Made by a program: the position numbers and the translations under genes. From CAWELS01 sp964468205 (GTDB taxonomy: Bacteria; Acidobacteriota; Terriglobia; Bryobacterales; Bryobacteraceae): a stretch of 64,000 nt of DNA. The stretch covers positions 10,935 to 74,934 of the forward strand of contig CAYXVG010000035.1 in assembly GCA_964468205.1 (NCBI GenBank), given 5' to 3'. Positions 33,960-43,108 of the stretch are shown here, piece by piece (positions within the stretch are counted from its first letter, which is position 1; each line of letters begins with the position of its first letter). The notes under the pieces are model-generated. The model did not search any database and was not told where the DNA came from. It saw nothing but the letters and a program-made list of their open reading frames with translations.

Positions 33960-36900
33960 ATGAAAAAAGACATACCAAGGATTTGTTTGTTCCTATGCAT
34001 GTTCGCGATCTGGTTTTCTCAGGCCCTCGGGCAGGTAGGGGCGGGAACCGGTCTTAGTGGCCGCGTGCTGGATCCCTCGGGCAATTCCGTGCCCGAAGCC
34101 GTGGTCACGGTCACGAACGTCGAGAACGCAGAGAAGCGTTCGACCACCGCCGCGGCAGATGGATCGTGGGCGATCCGGTCCCTTACTGCCGGCCAGCACC
34201 GGATCGAGGTCGAGCGCGACGGCTTCAAGAAGCTGGTGAGGTCTGGAATCACGGTGACCTCCCTCGAGATGCAAACCGTCGAGCTGGTTCTTGAAATCGG
34301 TGAATTGCGACAGACAGTGGAGGTTACCGCCGACGCTGAAATGACTGACTCTGACTCGGCGACGGTGGTGCGAACCCTCGACAATCGCGAGTTGGAGTAC
34401 CTGCCGACCGCGGCCCGGAACTTCACCCAGTTGCTGATCATTCAACCTGGAGTTACGGCTGACCTGACCGAGCCGCTGACCAACAACAATAACAACATCT
34501 CGCCGAGCGTGAATGGAGCCCGGACCACCTCCAACAGCTTCGTCTTTAACGGCATCGACGTAACCAACCTGCTTTGCTGCAGCAGCCGAATCACCGGCGA
34601 CCGCGGAACCATCGAAGAAGGCGGCGGCTCTCTCTCGCGGAATATCGCGCCGGCGCCCGAGACACTGGCCGAGGTGAAACTGCAGACGAGCCTCTACGAC
34701 GCGGCCACAGGCCGCAACGGTGGAGGCAACTTCGTGCTCGTCTCCAAGAGCGGCACGAATGACTACCACGGCAGCGCCTACTACTTCATGCAGAACGAGA
34801 AGCTGATCGCCAACGACTTCTTCTTTAACAAATTCGAGTTGGACCGGCAGCGGCTTCGCCGGCACGAAGGCGGCTTCACATTTGGCGGGCCATTGGTGAT
34901 TCCGGGCGCTTACAACGGAAAGAACCGGACGTTCTTCTTTGGGTCCTACCAGCGAACAGAGGCGGACACCACCTATGTCGACTCGGCCAGCACTACCACT
35001 CGTATCCCTGCGGCGCTCACCGATGACCGAAGTGTGGCCGGTATCACTTCTTTCGCCCAATCGATCTGGGACCCGGAAAACTTCGGGCTTTTCAACCCAG
35101 CGGCTTTCAACGACACCTCGATCGCCCTGTTACAGGCAACGTACCCGGACGGCCGGTACCTAATCCCCTCTGGCGCCAACGGGCGAAACTGTGAGGAGGA
35201 GGATCTCGGCGTTACCTGCCAGGTACTCGACACCCAGCCGGCTACCTATAGGCAAGACCAGTTCTCCGTCAACTTAGACCACGAGATTTCAAGCGCCAAC
35301 CGGCTTAGCGGCAAGTTCTTCTATACTGATCAGCCGAGCCTCAATCCGTTTTCCGACTCCGACGCCGCCACGCTCTTCCAGACGAGCGAAGACACGAAGC
35401 AACGCACCTTTTCAATTACCGACACTCACGTCTTGGGTCCGGCCGTAATCAACGAGTTCCGGTTTGGTTACTTCTTCAACCGGAACGACCGGATAGCGGT
35501 GCCGTTTTTTACCAACGCGGAGTTCGGCATTAACAATCCCATAGCCAACGAGCGCCCGGATCTGGCGTTGATCGAGATCGCAGGTGGCGACGATATCGGC
35601 GACGATATTCTGGTCGGCACACCAGCGGATGACACGGATGACAAGCAGCAAACCTTCACCGTCGGGAACACGGTGTCGGTGATCAAGGGCAAGCACTCGC
35701 TCAAAGTCGGCGGCGAGTTCCGGCGTCATTTACTCCGGGGAGACCTGCGCGAGGTGAAGAACGGTGAAATCGGTGCCAAAGGCTGGCTCAATTTCCTGAC
35801 CGTAGGCTACGCCAACCCGGCGGAGGACGGCGACGCGGAACAGCTTGACATGTCGATCAACTACGGCGAGACGCTACGCCACTACCGGATGTCAGACTGG
35901 TCACTGTTCTTCACCGATGACTGGAGAGTCACGCCGAATCTGACGCTCAACTTCGGCGTTCGGTGGGAGATGTTTGGCATGCCCTGGGAGCGCGATGGCT
36001 TGCACGCCACCTTCGATTATGACGCGGCGTTGGCGGCTCTGGATTCAGGCAGTGATACTCCCCTGCAAGACGGCTTCGTTTTTGCGTCAAATTTTGACCA
36101 GCAGAACTTTCCCGGCGCGGCAGCCTTGCCTTTGAGGATCGCTGACAGCAAGTCCATCCTTGAGAACGACTACAACAACATCATGCCCCGGTTCGGTTTC
36201 TCTTGGTCCCCGTCAGGAAATCGGAAAGTCGCTGTGCGTGGCGGTTACGGCATCTTCTACGACCGCATGACGGGCGCTTTCGTAAACTCTCTCCGTCAGG
36301 GCCCCCCGTTCTTCCGCGAAGCGGAGTTTGACGATGTTGGCAGCTACAACGCTTGGCCTCCTGACTTCAACACGCTTCCGATTCCGAACTTCGTGGTGGG
36401 GTTCGATGATGGCGAACCGCAACTGGAGGCCGCTGACAACCCGGGCGAGGAATTCGAGGCCTTCGAGACGCAGGTGATCGACCCAAACCTGTCCACCCCA
36501 TACTTGCAGCAATGGAACTTGACGCTGCAATGGGAGTTTGCCCCGAACTGGCTGGCGGAAGTCGGTTACGTCGGGAGCAAGGGTACGAAATTGATCCAGA
36601 TCTACAATCAGAACCAGGCGCTGGACGTGGCCGCTGTCGGCGGCTTCCTACCACGCTTGGGCGATGTGCCCAACGGCGGCTTCATTGGCAACTACTTCGA
36701 CAGCCCTGACGACCAGTTCGTCAACCTGACACAACCGCCGTGCGACGTCACGGACGATCCGGAAGACTGCGTGATTCCGGCGGAGCTTCGCGGCCGGATG
36801 CTCGGATTCGACGAGGACGAGGGCGTCAACACGATGTTCGCGGACTCCAACTCGATCTACAACTCATTGCAGCTCAGCTTGGAGAAACGCTACAGCTCCG

Positions 36901-37553
36901 GCTTCATGTTCAACCTCAACTACACCTTCTCGCGCTCGATCGACTATTTCTCCGACGAAGGCATCTTCCAGGCGCAGCATGACCAAAGCCGGCCGTTCCT
37001 GAATCGGGGGCTGTCGGACTTCCACCGGAAGCACCGCTTCATCTTTTCCTGGAGTTGGGACCTTCCTTTCCGCGGCAACAAGTTTGTCGAGGGCTGGATG
37101 CTGAGCGGTATCGGCACACTGCAATCCGGCCGGCCATTGACCATTGTCGACGACGAGCTCAGCGGCTTCCTGTTCGCTTCCCGCGCGCCGCGGCCGAATA
37201 TCGCGCGCGGCGCCACGCATGAGGACCAGAAGTTCACCGGAGGCTCTACCAGCAGCCGCGTGGACAACTACCTCGACCGGAACGCGTTCGCCAGTTCGGG
37301 TGCGCAATTTGGCAACCTCGGCCGCAACACCGTGGTCGGACCTGATCAGACGCGTCTGGACGTGAGCTTGTCGAAGATCACCAATCTCACCGAGCGTTTC
37401 AACCTGGAGTTCCGGGCTGAAGGCTACAACATAACGAATACCCCCAACTTCCGCAATCCGGTACGCGATATGGACGATTCGAGCTTCGGGGAGATCCAGC
37501 AGATGCGCGGCGGTCCGCGGGTATTCCAGTTGGGTTTGAAGCTGCGTTTCTAA
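33960..37553 (+). CDS. Oar-like TonB-dependent outer-membrane receptor
   Basis: The 1197-residue protein has a signal peptide (about 1-24), then a carboxypeptidase-regulatory-like domain (about 30-115: GLSGRVLDPSGNSVPEAVVT, HRIEVERDGFKKLV), a plug (about 130-260: LPTAARNFTQLLIIQPGV, SVNGARTTSNSFVFNGIDVT) and a long barrel ending in FQLGLKLRF with a terminal phenylalanine, as usual for outer-membrane barrels. This architecture is abundant in Solibacter-type Acidobacteriota and is assumed to take up large glycans or peptides. No TonB box is obvious. It is divergent from the phytase and converges on a BACON/TIGR03437 protein; a hairpin lies between the latter two. Confidence 0.92.
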   Translation: MKKDIPRICLFLCMFAIWFSQALGQVGAGTGLSGRVLDPSGNSVPEAVVTVTNVENAEKRSTTAAADGSWAIRSLTAGQHRIEVERDGFKKLVRSGITVTSLEMQTVELVLEIGELRQTVEVTADAEMTDSDSATVVRTLDNRELEYLPTAARNFTQLLIIQPGVTADLTEPLTNNNNNISPSVNGARTTSNSFVFNGIDVTNLLCCSSRITGDRGTIEEGGGSLSRNIAPAPETLAEVKLQTSLYDAATGRNGGGNFVLVSKSGTNDYHGSAYYFMQNEKLIANDFFFNKFELDRQRLRRHEGGFTFGGPLVIPGAYNGKNRTFFFGSYQRTEADTTYVDSASTTTRIPAALTDDRSVAGITSFAQSIWDPENFGLFNPAAFNDTSIALLQATYPDGRYLIPSGANGRNCEEEDLGVTCQVLDTQPATYRQDQFSVNLDHEISSANRLSGKFFYTDQPSLNPFSDSDAATLFQTSEDTKQRTFSITDTHVLGPAVINEFRFGYFFNRNDRIAVPFFTNAEFGINNPIANERPDLALIEIAGGDDIGDDILVGTPADDTDDKQQTFTVGNTVSVIKGKHSLKVGGEFRRHLLRGDLREVKNGEIGAKGWLNFLTVGYANPAEDGDAEQLDMSINYGETLRHYRMSDWSLFFTDDWRVTPNLTLNFGVRWEMFGMPWERDGLHATFDYDAALAALDSGSDTPLQDGFVFASNFDQQNFPGAAALPLRIADSKSILENDYNNIMPRFGFSWSPSGNRKVAVRGGYGIFYDRMTGAFVNSLRQGPPFFREAEFDDVGSYNAWPPDFNTLPIPNFVVGFDDGEPQLEAADNPGEEFEAFETQVIDPNLSTPYLQQWNLTLQWEFAPNWLAEVGYVGSKGTKLIQIYNQNQALDVAAVGGFLPRLGDVPNGGFIGNYFDSPDDQFVNLTQPPCDVTDDPEDCVIPAELRGRMLGFDEDEGVNTMFADSNSIYNSLQLSLEKRYSSGFMFNLNYTFSRSIDYFSDEGIFQAQHDQSRPFLNRGLSDFHRKHRFIFSWSWDLPFRGNKFVEGWMLSGIGTLQSGRPLTIVDDELSGFLFASRAPRPNIARGATHEDQKFTGGSTSSRVDNYLDRNAFASSGAQFGNLGRNTVVGPDQTRLDVSLSKITNLTERFNLEFRAEGYNITNTPNFRNPVRDMDDSSFGEIQQMRGGPRVFQLGLKLRF

Positions 37554-37586
37554 AGCTGTTCCCGAATGTAAGCAGGCGGATCGTTT

Positions 37587-37610
37587 GGGCGGGCCCAGTG
37601 AGGCCCGCCC
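37587..37610. terminator. Perfect 9-bp hairpin between convergent receptor and BACON-protein genes
   Basis: GGGCGGGCC (37587-37595) and GGCCCGCCC (37602-37610) flank a 6-base loop. The element sits 34 bases after the receptor stop and 14 bases past the facing gene's end, with no T-tract. Confidence 0.78.
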
Positions 37611-37623
37611 ATGTTACGTATGC

Positions 37624-39339
37624 CTATTGTATCGCCAGGGTGACTTCGTTGGTCTGGTAGCCGGGACCTTGGATGACGAGGGGGACAGCGTCGCCTTTCG
37701 GGGCGTTCGCCGGGATGGTGAAGTTGATCTGGTAGAGTCCGGCGAATGTCGGAGTGAGACCCGCAAAGGCTGGCGTGATCTGAACTGGCAGCAATCCACC
37801 TCCCAGGAGAACCGTTGGAGTGGGTATCACGTGGGCCAGCGGGTCGGCTGGTGCAGGCTCGCCGGAGGGAACGCCGGGCGAGGTCGGCCCGAATCCAATG
37901 GCGTACATCACCAGGGTGTCGCCGGATCGCGCCGGACGGGCATCGACACCCGGCATTATGGGGACCGGAAACGTGCCATCGGTGTTGACGGCGATGGCGT
38001 AGTTGCCAAGGAAAGTAAGGATGCGAGGATTCTTCTCCGCTATCTGCACCGTCACCTTGTTGCCGGGCTGCCCGTTGCGGAAGATCTGGACGACGGCCTC
38101 TCCGGGCAGGGTTTCATTCGGAACCTGGAAGTTGATCTGGCCTTCCGATGAGTAAAACAGAGGCGCCTCGAGTCCGTTCACCAGGACCTTTGCACCGCCG
38201 AGTTCGCGCACCAAAGGCAGCTCGGTTCCAGTGGCCGGCGCCTCGCGCGAAAGCTGGTCTCCGAACACGGCCGCGATACCGCCGCGGGGAATGGGATCAT
38301 TCGCGGCGAAGGTGGCGTTGTTGACCACGCCTTGCGGCCGGGCCACAGGCGGTCCCTGGGCGGTCACGCGAAGCCGCACCCGCACCATGTGCGGCGCATT
38401 CACCGAGTTGGCTGAGATGGTGACCTCCCCCGCGTAGAGGCCTGGTTCGAGGCCTCCGGGGTCTGCTGTGATCTTCACGTGGCTGGAGACGAGTTCCGCT
38501 GCCAGCCACTCCGCTCCATCACTGGCCGAAGCGGATTCGACCACAATCTCGCGCAACCCACGGTTGCGGAGGGCCACGTAGTGTGTGGCGGCCGCCGAGC
38601 CGGCGGCAAGCTCCAGGTCAAGATGATTCGCTGACAGATCGCCGATCGGCTCATTGGTCACCTGCAATGTAACGGGCACGTTCTTCACGTCGGGCGCAAA
38701 TGTAGAGGCGGTGATGTTGATACTACCGTGATAAGTCCCTTCGTGGAGTGAACTATCCGGCCGTCCGGAGACGCGATAAGGGACCACAAAGCGAAATGTC
38801 CCGCTTCCGTCGATGCCGAGGCTGAGCCAGTCTCCTCCGGATTGCGTGCTGACCTCTGCACCAAGCCGGCCGTTCGTCTGGAAGTGGATCTCATCCGTCC
38901 CGCCGGGATGCGCATACAAGCTAATTGCATCCGGGATGCCTCCGCCGATACGGACAGTAACGGTAACAGTCTGTGGCGCGTCAAGGGCGCTTGGGTCGGC
39001 GATCAGAACCGTTCCCGAACGCACCCCCTCTGCAAGGCTGCTCGTTTCGAGCGTGATTTGAATAGGCGTGCACGTGCCGGGACCGGACGAGCAGCTCTGC
39101 GGGGCGCCAATTGCTGGAGACAGCCAGGCGTCGGGCGACGACACCCCGAGAGCGAGCGTTCCGTCGCCGGCGTTCCATGCCTCCACGATCTGCACCTGGC
39201 CGTCGGCTCCCGGAGCAACGTCGAGCGGGCCGACCGTGGTGGTGGAAAGCCGTAGTTTCGGAGCGGCGAAAAGCTGCGCTCCGGCGCAACTCAGAACGAA
39301 CAGGCACACGGCGAGCGCACGAATAGTAATCGATTTCAT
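37624..39339 (-). CDS. Secreted BACON-like repeat protein with TIGR03437 C-terminal domain
   Basis: This 571-residue protein has a signal peptide (to about residue 26, ending QLFAA). Residues 30-330 form three beta-rich repeats with the BACON style (WLSPAIGAPQ, WLSLGIDGSG, GAEWLAAELV; each near a tryptophan-leucine and followed by a LxxGxYxGxxxI strand). Residues about 335-571 match the Solibacter C-terminal domain known as TIGR03437: VVNNATFAANDPIPRGGIAA, then VFGDQLS, GQINFQVP and VLMYAIGFGPTSPGVPSGEP-like segments. These proteins are thought to be surface or matrix proteins; the role is unknown. The gene starts behind AGGAGA, and its 5' leader holds a long inverted repeat. It converges on the receptor gene. 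Confidence 0.85.
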   Translation of the reverse strand: MKSITIRALAVCLFVLSCAGAQLFAAPKLRLSTTTVGPLDVAPGADGQVQIVEAWNAGDGTLALGVSSPDAWLSPAIGAPQSCSSGPGTCTPIQITLETSSLAEGVRSGTVLIADPSALDAPQTVTVTVRIGGGIPDAISLYAHPGGTDEIHFQTNGRLGAEVSTQSGGDWLSLGIDGSGTFRFVVPYRVSGRPDSSLHEGTYHGSINITASTFAPDVKNVPVTLQVTNEPIGDLSANHLDLELAAGSAAATHYVALRNRGLREIVVESASASDGAEWLAAELVSSHVKITADPGGLEPGLYAGEVTISANSVNAPHMVRVRLRVTAQGPPVARPQGVVNNATFAANDPIPRGGIAAVFGDQLSREAPATGTELPLVRELGGAKVLVNGLEAPLFYSSEGQINFQVPNETLPGEAVVQIFRNGQPGNKVTVQIAEKNPRILTFLGNYAIAVNTDGTFPVPIMPGVDARPARSGDTLVMYAIGFGPTSPGVPSGEPAPADPLAHVIPTPTVLLGGGLLPVQITPAFAGLTPTFAGLYQINFTIPANAPKGDAVPLVIQGPGYQTNEVTLAIQ

Positions 39340-39369
39340 TTGGTTTAATTTCTCCTGTGAAAATAGAGG

Positions 39370-39414
39370 ACGTGCGGGTTGTGTTTCACCTATAAAGACC
39401 CGCTACCCGCACGT
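39370..39414. repeat. 10-bp inverted repeat in the 5' leader of the BACON/TIGR03437 gene
   Basis: ACGTGCGGGT (39370-39379) and ACCCGCACGT (39405-39414) are exact inverted repeats 25 bases apart, 31 bases upstream of the minus-strand start codon. Further copies of the CGGGT core lie in the spacer. It could be an operator, an RNA stem in the leader or a terminator of the upstream folK transcript; none is proven. Confidence 0.6.
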
Positions 39415-39520
39415 TTCAACTACAGCAAGGGTGGAATCAAACCAGAGCTTCCGCCAAGTGCTGGGTCCCGCCGCGATCTTCACCACGGCCGGCCGGCCGC
39501 TCCAATATCTGGACAGCCGG

Positions 39521-40006
39521 CTACGGCTCGTAATAGCGATCCACCTGTTGATCGAGAGTCTCCTTGCGCAAGCTGCGTATGGTGCGCTGCAGCTTTGGAT
39601 GAACCAAGCCGGGCGCGAGTTCCGCCAGCGGCTCCAGTACAAAACGGCGCGCGTGCATCGCGGGATGCGGGATCGTGAGCTCCCGCGTCTCGAGCAGCAT
39701 GTCGTCATAGAGAAGTATGTCGATGTCGACGGTGCGTGGGCCCTTGGGAATGGTGCGCTGCCGGCCGAGTTCTGCTTCCACGTGGGCGACGCGTGCCAGC
39801 AATTCGTCCGGAGTTAGGTAGGTTTCGGCCTCGACCACCTGGTTTAGAAAACGAGGCTGATCAGCCAGTTCCAGCGGCGCGGTTTCAAATAGGCTGGACG
39901 AGCGGAGGATGCGCAGCAGGTCGTCGGAGAGCAGGCGCCTCGCCCGCCGCAGGTTCTGGCTGCGGTCTCCAAGGTTCGAACCAAGGCCAAGGTAGATGAT
40001 AGCCAT
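39521..40006 (-). CDS. folK: 2-amino-4-hydroxy-6-hydroxymethyldihydropteridine pyrophosphokinase
   Basis: HPPK transfers pyrophosphate from ATP to 6-hydroxymethyl-dihydropterin in folate synthesis. The 161-residue product starts IYLGLGSNLGDRSQNL, then has ETAPLELADQPRFLNQVVE, and the family motif GPRTVDIDILLYDDM (the two metal-binding Asp residues are in DIDIL) followed by IPHPAMHARRFVL. Length is usual. Its ATG follows directly after the ruvB stop codon (TAAATG), so it is the third gene of a ruvA-ruvB-folK transcript. This pairing with DNA-repair genes is an arrangement, not a functional link. Confidence 0.95.
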   Translation of the reverse strand: MAIIYLGLGSNLGDRSQNLRRARRLLSDDLLRILRSSSLFETAPLELADQPRFLNQVVEAETYLTPDELLARVAHVEAELGRQRTIPKGPRTVDIDILLYDDMLLETRELTIPHPAMHARRFVLEPLAELAPGLVHPKLQRTIRSLRKETLDQQVDRYYEP

Positions 40007-41035
40007 TTAGAAAAGGTCCTGCTGCGGGGTGAATCCGCGATGCGGCTGAATGCCAAAATGATCGAAGGCGCGCTGCATGGCGACGCGGCCGCGCGGCGTG
40101 CGGTCAATGAATCCAAGTTGCATCAAGTAGGGTTCATAGACTTCCTCGATGGTAGCGGCCTCCTCGTCCACGGAGGCGGCGATAGTGTTCAGGCCGACCG
40201 GTCCACCGTGATACTTCTCGATGATTGTCAGCATGATCTTCTGGTCAATCTCGTCGAGGCCGAAACGGTCGACCTCGAGGAGATCCAAAGCGGTTTTGGC
40301 TACCGGCTGGGTTATTCGGCCGTCGGCGCGCACTTGAGCGTAGTCGCGGACGCGCCGCAGCAGACGATTCGCAATGCGGGGGGTGCCGCGGCCCCGGCGG
40401 GCGATCTCTTCGGCCCCGGCATCATCCACGTTAATGCGCAACAGCCTGGCCGACCGTTTGACGATGGAAGTTAGTTCCTTGCTGTCATAGTGATTGAGAC
40501 GGAGGACCAAGCCGAAGCGGCCGCGCAGTGGAGCGCTCACGAGCCCCTGGCGAGTGGTGGCGCCGATAGCCGTGAAGCGTGGCACGGGGAGCGAATGGGT
40601 GCGGGCGCCAGGCCCGGTTCCCACCAGAATATCCACTCGAAAGTCCTCCAAGGCCGAGTACAGCATCTCCTCCACGTCCGGCAGCAGCCGGTGAATCTCG
40701 TCGATGAAGAAGACTTGCCGCAGGCTGATATTGGAGAGGATGCCCGTGACATCGAGCTTCTTCTGCAGTATAGGTCCGGAGGTCTGATCGAAACTGACTT
40801 CCAGTTCCTCGGAGATGATGGCTGCGAGCGTCGTCTTCCCTAGGCCTGGCGGGCCGTAAAGCAACACGTGGTCCAGCGCCTCGCCGCGCTGCTTCGCCGC
40901 TTCGATCGAGATCGCGAGCACTTCCTTGAGCTTGGACTGGCCAATGAAGTCGGTGAGCCGTGTCGGGCGGAGGCTCGCCTCGAACTGTTTCTCGCCTTCC
41001 TGCAAGGCGGACGAGATGATGCCCTGATCTCGCAT
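40007..41035 (-). CDS. ruvB: Holliday junction ATP-dependent DNA helicase RuvB
   Basis: RuvB is the hexameric AAA+ motor that migrates Holliday junctions with RuvA. From ATG 41035 (MRDQGIISSALQEGEKQFEA) the protein has 342 residues, matching the family; an in-frame ATG at 41080 would add 15 residues unlike homologues. Visible motifs are the Walker A LLYGPPGLGKTTLA, Walker B FFIDEIHRL, the sensor-like GATTRQGLVSAPLRGRFG and the C-terminal winged-helix domain (GLDEIDQKIMLTIIEKYHGG, YLMQLGFIDRTPRGRV). It lies between ruvA and folK. ruvC is not in the window. Confidence 0.97.
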   Translation of the reverse strand: MRDQGIISSALQEGEKQFEASLRPTRLTDFIGQSKLKEVLAISIEAAKQRGEALDHVLLYGPPGLGKTTLAAIISEELEVSFDQTSGPILQKKLDVTGILSNISLRQVFFIDEIHRLLPDVEEMLYSALEDFRVDILVGTGPGARTHSLPVPRFTAIGATTRQGLVSAPLRGRFGLVLRLNHYDSKELTSIVKRSARLLRINVDDAGAEEIARRGRGTPRIANRLLRRVRDYAQVRADGRITQPVAKTALDLLEVDRFGLDEIDQKIMLTIIEKYHGGPVGLNTIAASVDEEAATIEEVYEPYLMQLGFIDRTPRGRVAMQRAFDHFGIQPHRGFTPQQDLF

Positions 41036-41093
41036 GAAATATAAGCGTACCGCACGAGTGTCGGCCCGGTCGGCCGCCATCGGCCCGGCGCCG

Positions 41094-41696
41094 TTAACGG
41101 ATGTTCTCCATTGCCTTTCGGAAGAGGGGTTCGAACTCGTCCGGTGCGCCGGCGGACTTCGCCTTGCGAATGGCCTTCTCCGCGGCCGGCCGCGTACAGC
41201 CTAAGTTGACAAGGGCGGAGAGGACGTCTTGTTCGACATCGGAGAGGACTTCCCGCGCGGGCCGTTCTTCCACTGGAGGCGCCCCCGCGGCGACATCGTC
41301 GAGCTTGTCACGAAGCTCCATCACCATGCGTTCGGCGGTCTTTTTCCCAACGCCCGGGATGCGGGTGAGGTGGTCCACGGCGCCGCCCCGGATGGCCCCT
41401 ACCAAGTCTCGCGCTTTGAGGCCCGAGAGAATCGCGATGGCGAGCTTCGGACCGATGCCGCTAACGGAGACAAGCCGTTCGAAGACGAGCTTCTCGTCGC
41501 GCGTCAAAAACCCGTACAGGGCGAATGACTGCTCCGTGTGCTGCGTGTAGACGTGCAGGCGGACTTCGGCGCCTTCCTCCGGCAGCCCGGAGAATGTCGA
41601 GATCGGAACCGTCACGTCATAGCCAACGCCGCCTGCGTCCACGATCACTTGGTTCGGGTGTTTCTCAAGTATCTTGCCGCGAAGATAAGCAATCAT
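41094..41696 (-). CDS. ruvA: Holliday junction branch-migration protein RuvA
   Basis: RuvA is the tetrameric junction-binding partner of RuvB. The 200-residue product has an N-terminal OB fold (MIAYLRGKILEKHPNQVIVD, VGYDVTVP), two helix-hairpin-helix motifs (FERLVSVSGIGPKLAIAILS and LTRIPGVGKKTAERMVMEL), a flexible linker (VAAGAPPVEERPA) and a C-terminal domain that contacts RuvB. Length is standard. It is divergent from rsmE, with 22 bases between start codons, so both promoters must be compact or overlap the neighbouring genes. Confidence 0.97.
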   Translation of the reverse strand: MIAYLRGKILEKHPNQVIVDAGGVGYDVTVPISTFSGLPEEGAEVRLHVYTQHTEQSFALYGFLTRDEKLVFERLVSVSGIGPKLAIAILSGLKARDLVGAIRGGAVDHLTRIPGVGKKTAERMVMELRDKLDDVAAGAPPVEERPAREVLSDVEQDVLSALVNLGCTRPAAEKAIRKAKSAGAPDEFEPLFRKAMENIR

Positions 41697-41718
41697 CAGA
41701 AGGCGTACATTATTGCAT

Positions 41719-42462
41719 ATGGCGCGACGTAGATTCTTTGTGGAGGAAGTTCATCACGGACAGGCTGAACTCACCGGCGAAGCCGCTCACCATTTACGAA
41801 ACGTGCTCCGGGTGGAGGCAGGCCAGAAATACGAGATATCGGATAACGAGCGAGTCTACTTGGCCGAGGTCAGCCTGGCGGCCAAGAAGCGGGTCGTATT
41901 CGATGTTGTGGAGAATCTGGTCGCCGTGCCCCCGCCGGCCCGGGTTCACCTCTATCTCGCGCTCATGAAGTTCGACCGCTTCGAACTGGCGGTCGAGAAG
42001 GCGACGGAACTCGGCGTCGAACGTATCGTGCCGGTGATTGCGAAACGGAGCGAAAAGGGGCTCGAGAAGGCGGTAGTGAAGCGGTTGGCGCGTTGGACGA
42101 AAATCGCACACGAAGCGAGCCAGCAGTCGCGGCGCGTCCGCCAGCCGGAGATTAGTGAAGCCATCCCGTTTTCCGGCGTCGGCGACGCGCAAGCCGCGCA
42201 GCGGTATTTCCTGGACGAAGCCGACGGCGCATCGCTGTTGCCGGACATGCTGCACCACCATCCGGGTGACGAGGCCGCTGCGCTTTTGGTGGGTCCCGAA
42301 GGCGGCTGGGTGGAAACCGAGCGCGAGACTGCGAGGGATGCCGGCTGGAGGCCGGTCTCACTCGGGCCGCAAGTTCTGAGAACGGAAACGGCCGCGATCG
42401 CGTCGCTGGCAGTCGTAATGGCGCACTGGGCGGGGCGACCCGGAACGGAAGCGGACCGCTGA
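41719..42462 (+). CDS. rsmE: 16S rRNA (uracil-1498-N3)-methyltransferase
   Basis: RsmE methylates U1498 near the decoding site using S-adenosylmethionine and has a SPOUT-class knotted domain. The 247-residue product starts MARRRFFVEEVHHGQAELTG (PUA-like N-terminal domain with EAAHHLRNVLRVEAGQ), followed by the methyltransferase part: YLALMKFDRFELAVEKATEL, LVGPEGGWVETE and SLGPQVLRTETAAIASLAV. An earlier TTG at 41713 would add two residues; the ATG is preferred. Length is standard. Confidence 0.95.
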   Translation: MARRRFFVEEVHHGQAELTGEAAHHLRNVLRVEAGQKYEISDNERVYLAEVSLAAKKRVVFDVVENLVAVPPPARVHLYLALMKFDRFELAVEKATELGVERIVPVIAKRSEKGLEKAVVKRLARWTKIAHEASQQSRRVRQPEISEAIPFSGVGDAQAAQRYFLDEADGASLLPDMLHHHPGDEAAALLVGPEGGWVETERETARDAGWRPVSLGPQVLRTETAAIASLAVVMAHWAGRPGTEADR

Positions 42463-42503
42463 TCGACTGTGCTAGTCTGATGGCCGCGAAATGGAGGCGG
42501 CAG

Positions 42504-43067
42504 ATGGTGGCGAGAAATCCTGTTCCGGAAGACGTGCGCAATTACTGGGGCTGGCTGTTCGCTCTCGGGTTGAGTTTCGATCTCCTTGGCGTTCTGGGGC
42601 TGGTCTTCACGCTGGCGTTCACCATTCACGGAGTCGCCTTTTTCGGCGCCCTACTGTTGCTTGGCGCGGCTGCGCAAATCGTGCAATCGTTTCGGTGTAG
42701 AGATTGGCGAGGCAGCCTGCTGAGCCTGTTGGAAGCGGCGCTCTACTCGGTGGCAGGAATCCTGATTCTGACCGACCCGCTGGTGACGGCAGGCTATCTG
42801 CCCGTGATGCTTGCCTTCGCTCTCATCGCCATGGGGGCGGTCCGTATCGGCGTGGCCTTGAAGCACCAGGAGATCATGGCCGGGGCTGCCATGCTCGGAT
42901 TGAGCGGCATTGTCGCGCTGCTGGCCGGTGTCTTCATTCTGCTGAACTGGCCTATTTCCGGAGTCTTCGCGATCGGCCTTTTCCTCTCCGTCGAGATGAT
43001 GATGCATGGCCAGGCTCTGCTCGTACTGGCGATCATGGCGCGGTCCGGAGCCCACAGAGCGGCTTAG
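42504..43067 (+). CDS. HdeD-like (DUF308) integral membrane protein
   Basis: This 187-residue protein has six hydrophobic segments, each about 18-20 residues long, in the HdeD arrangement (YWGWLFALGLSFDLLGVLGL, FFGALLLLGAAAQIVQSF, LLEAALYSVAGILILTDP, VALLAGVFILLNWPISG). HdeD is linked in E. coli to acid and lipid stress, but the function here is only inferred from the fold. An earlier ATG at 42480 is in frame, but GGAGG 42493-42497 is ideally placed for ATG 42504. It follows rsmE by 41 bases and is probably in the same transcript. Confidence 0.82.
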   Translation: MVARNPVPEDVRNYWGWLFALGLSFDLLGVLGLVFTLAFTIHGVAFFGALLLLGAAAQIVQSFRCRDWRGSLLSLLEAALYSVAGILILTDPLVTAGYLPVMLAFALIAMGAVRIGVALKHQEIMAGAAMLGLSGIVALLAGVFILLNWPISGVFAIGLFLSVEMMMHGQALLVLAIMARSGAHRAA

Positions 43068-43108
43068 CGCCGGACCGCGCAGTTACTATCCGCCAGCAGG
43101 TGAGCATG

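Noticed and set aside
33993..35060. 355-codon minus-strand frame antisense to the first receptor
   Set aside because: It is a shadow of a coding region with strong codon bias; the product has low-complexity composition and no family, while the plus strand is an unmistakable receptor.
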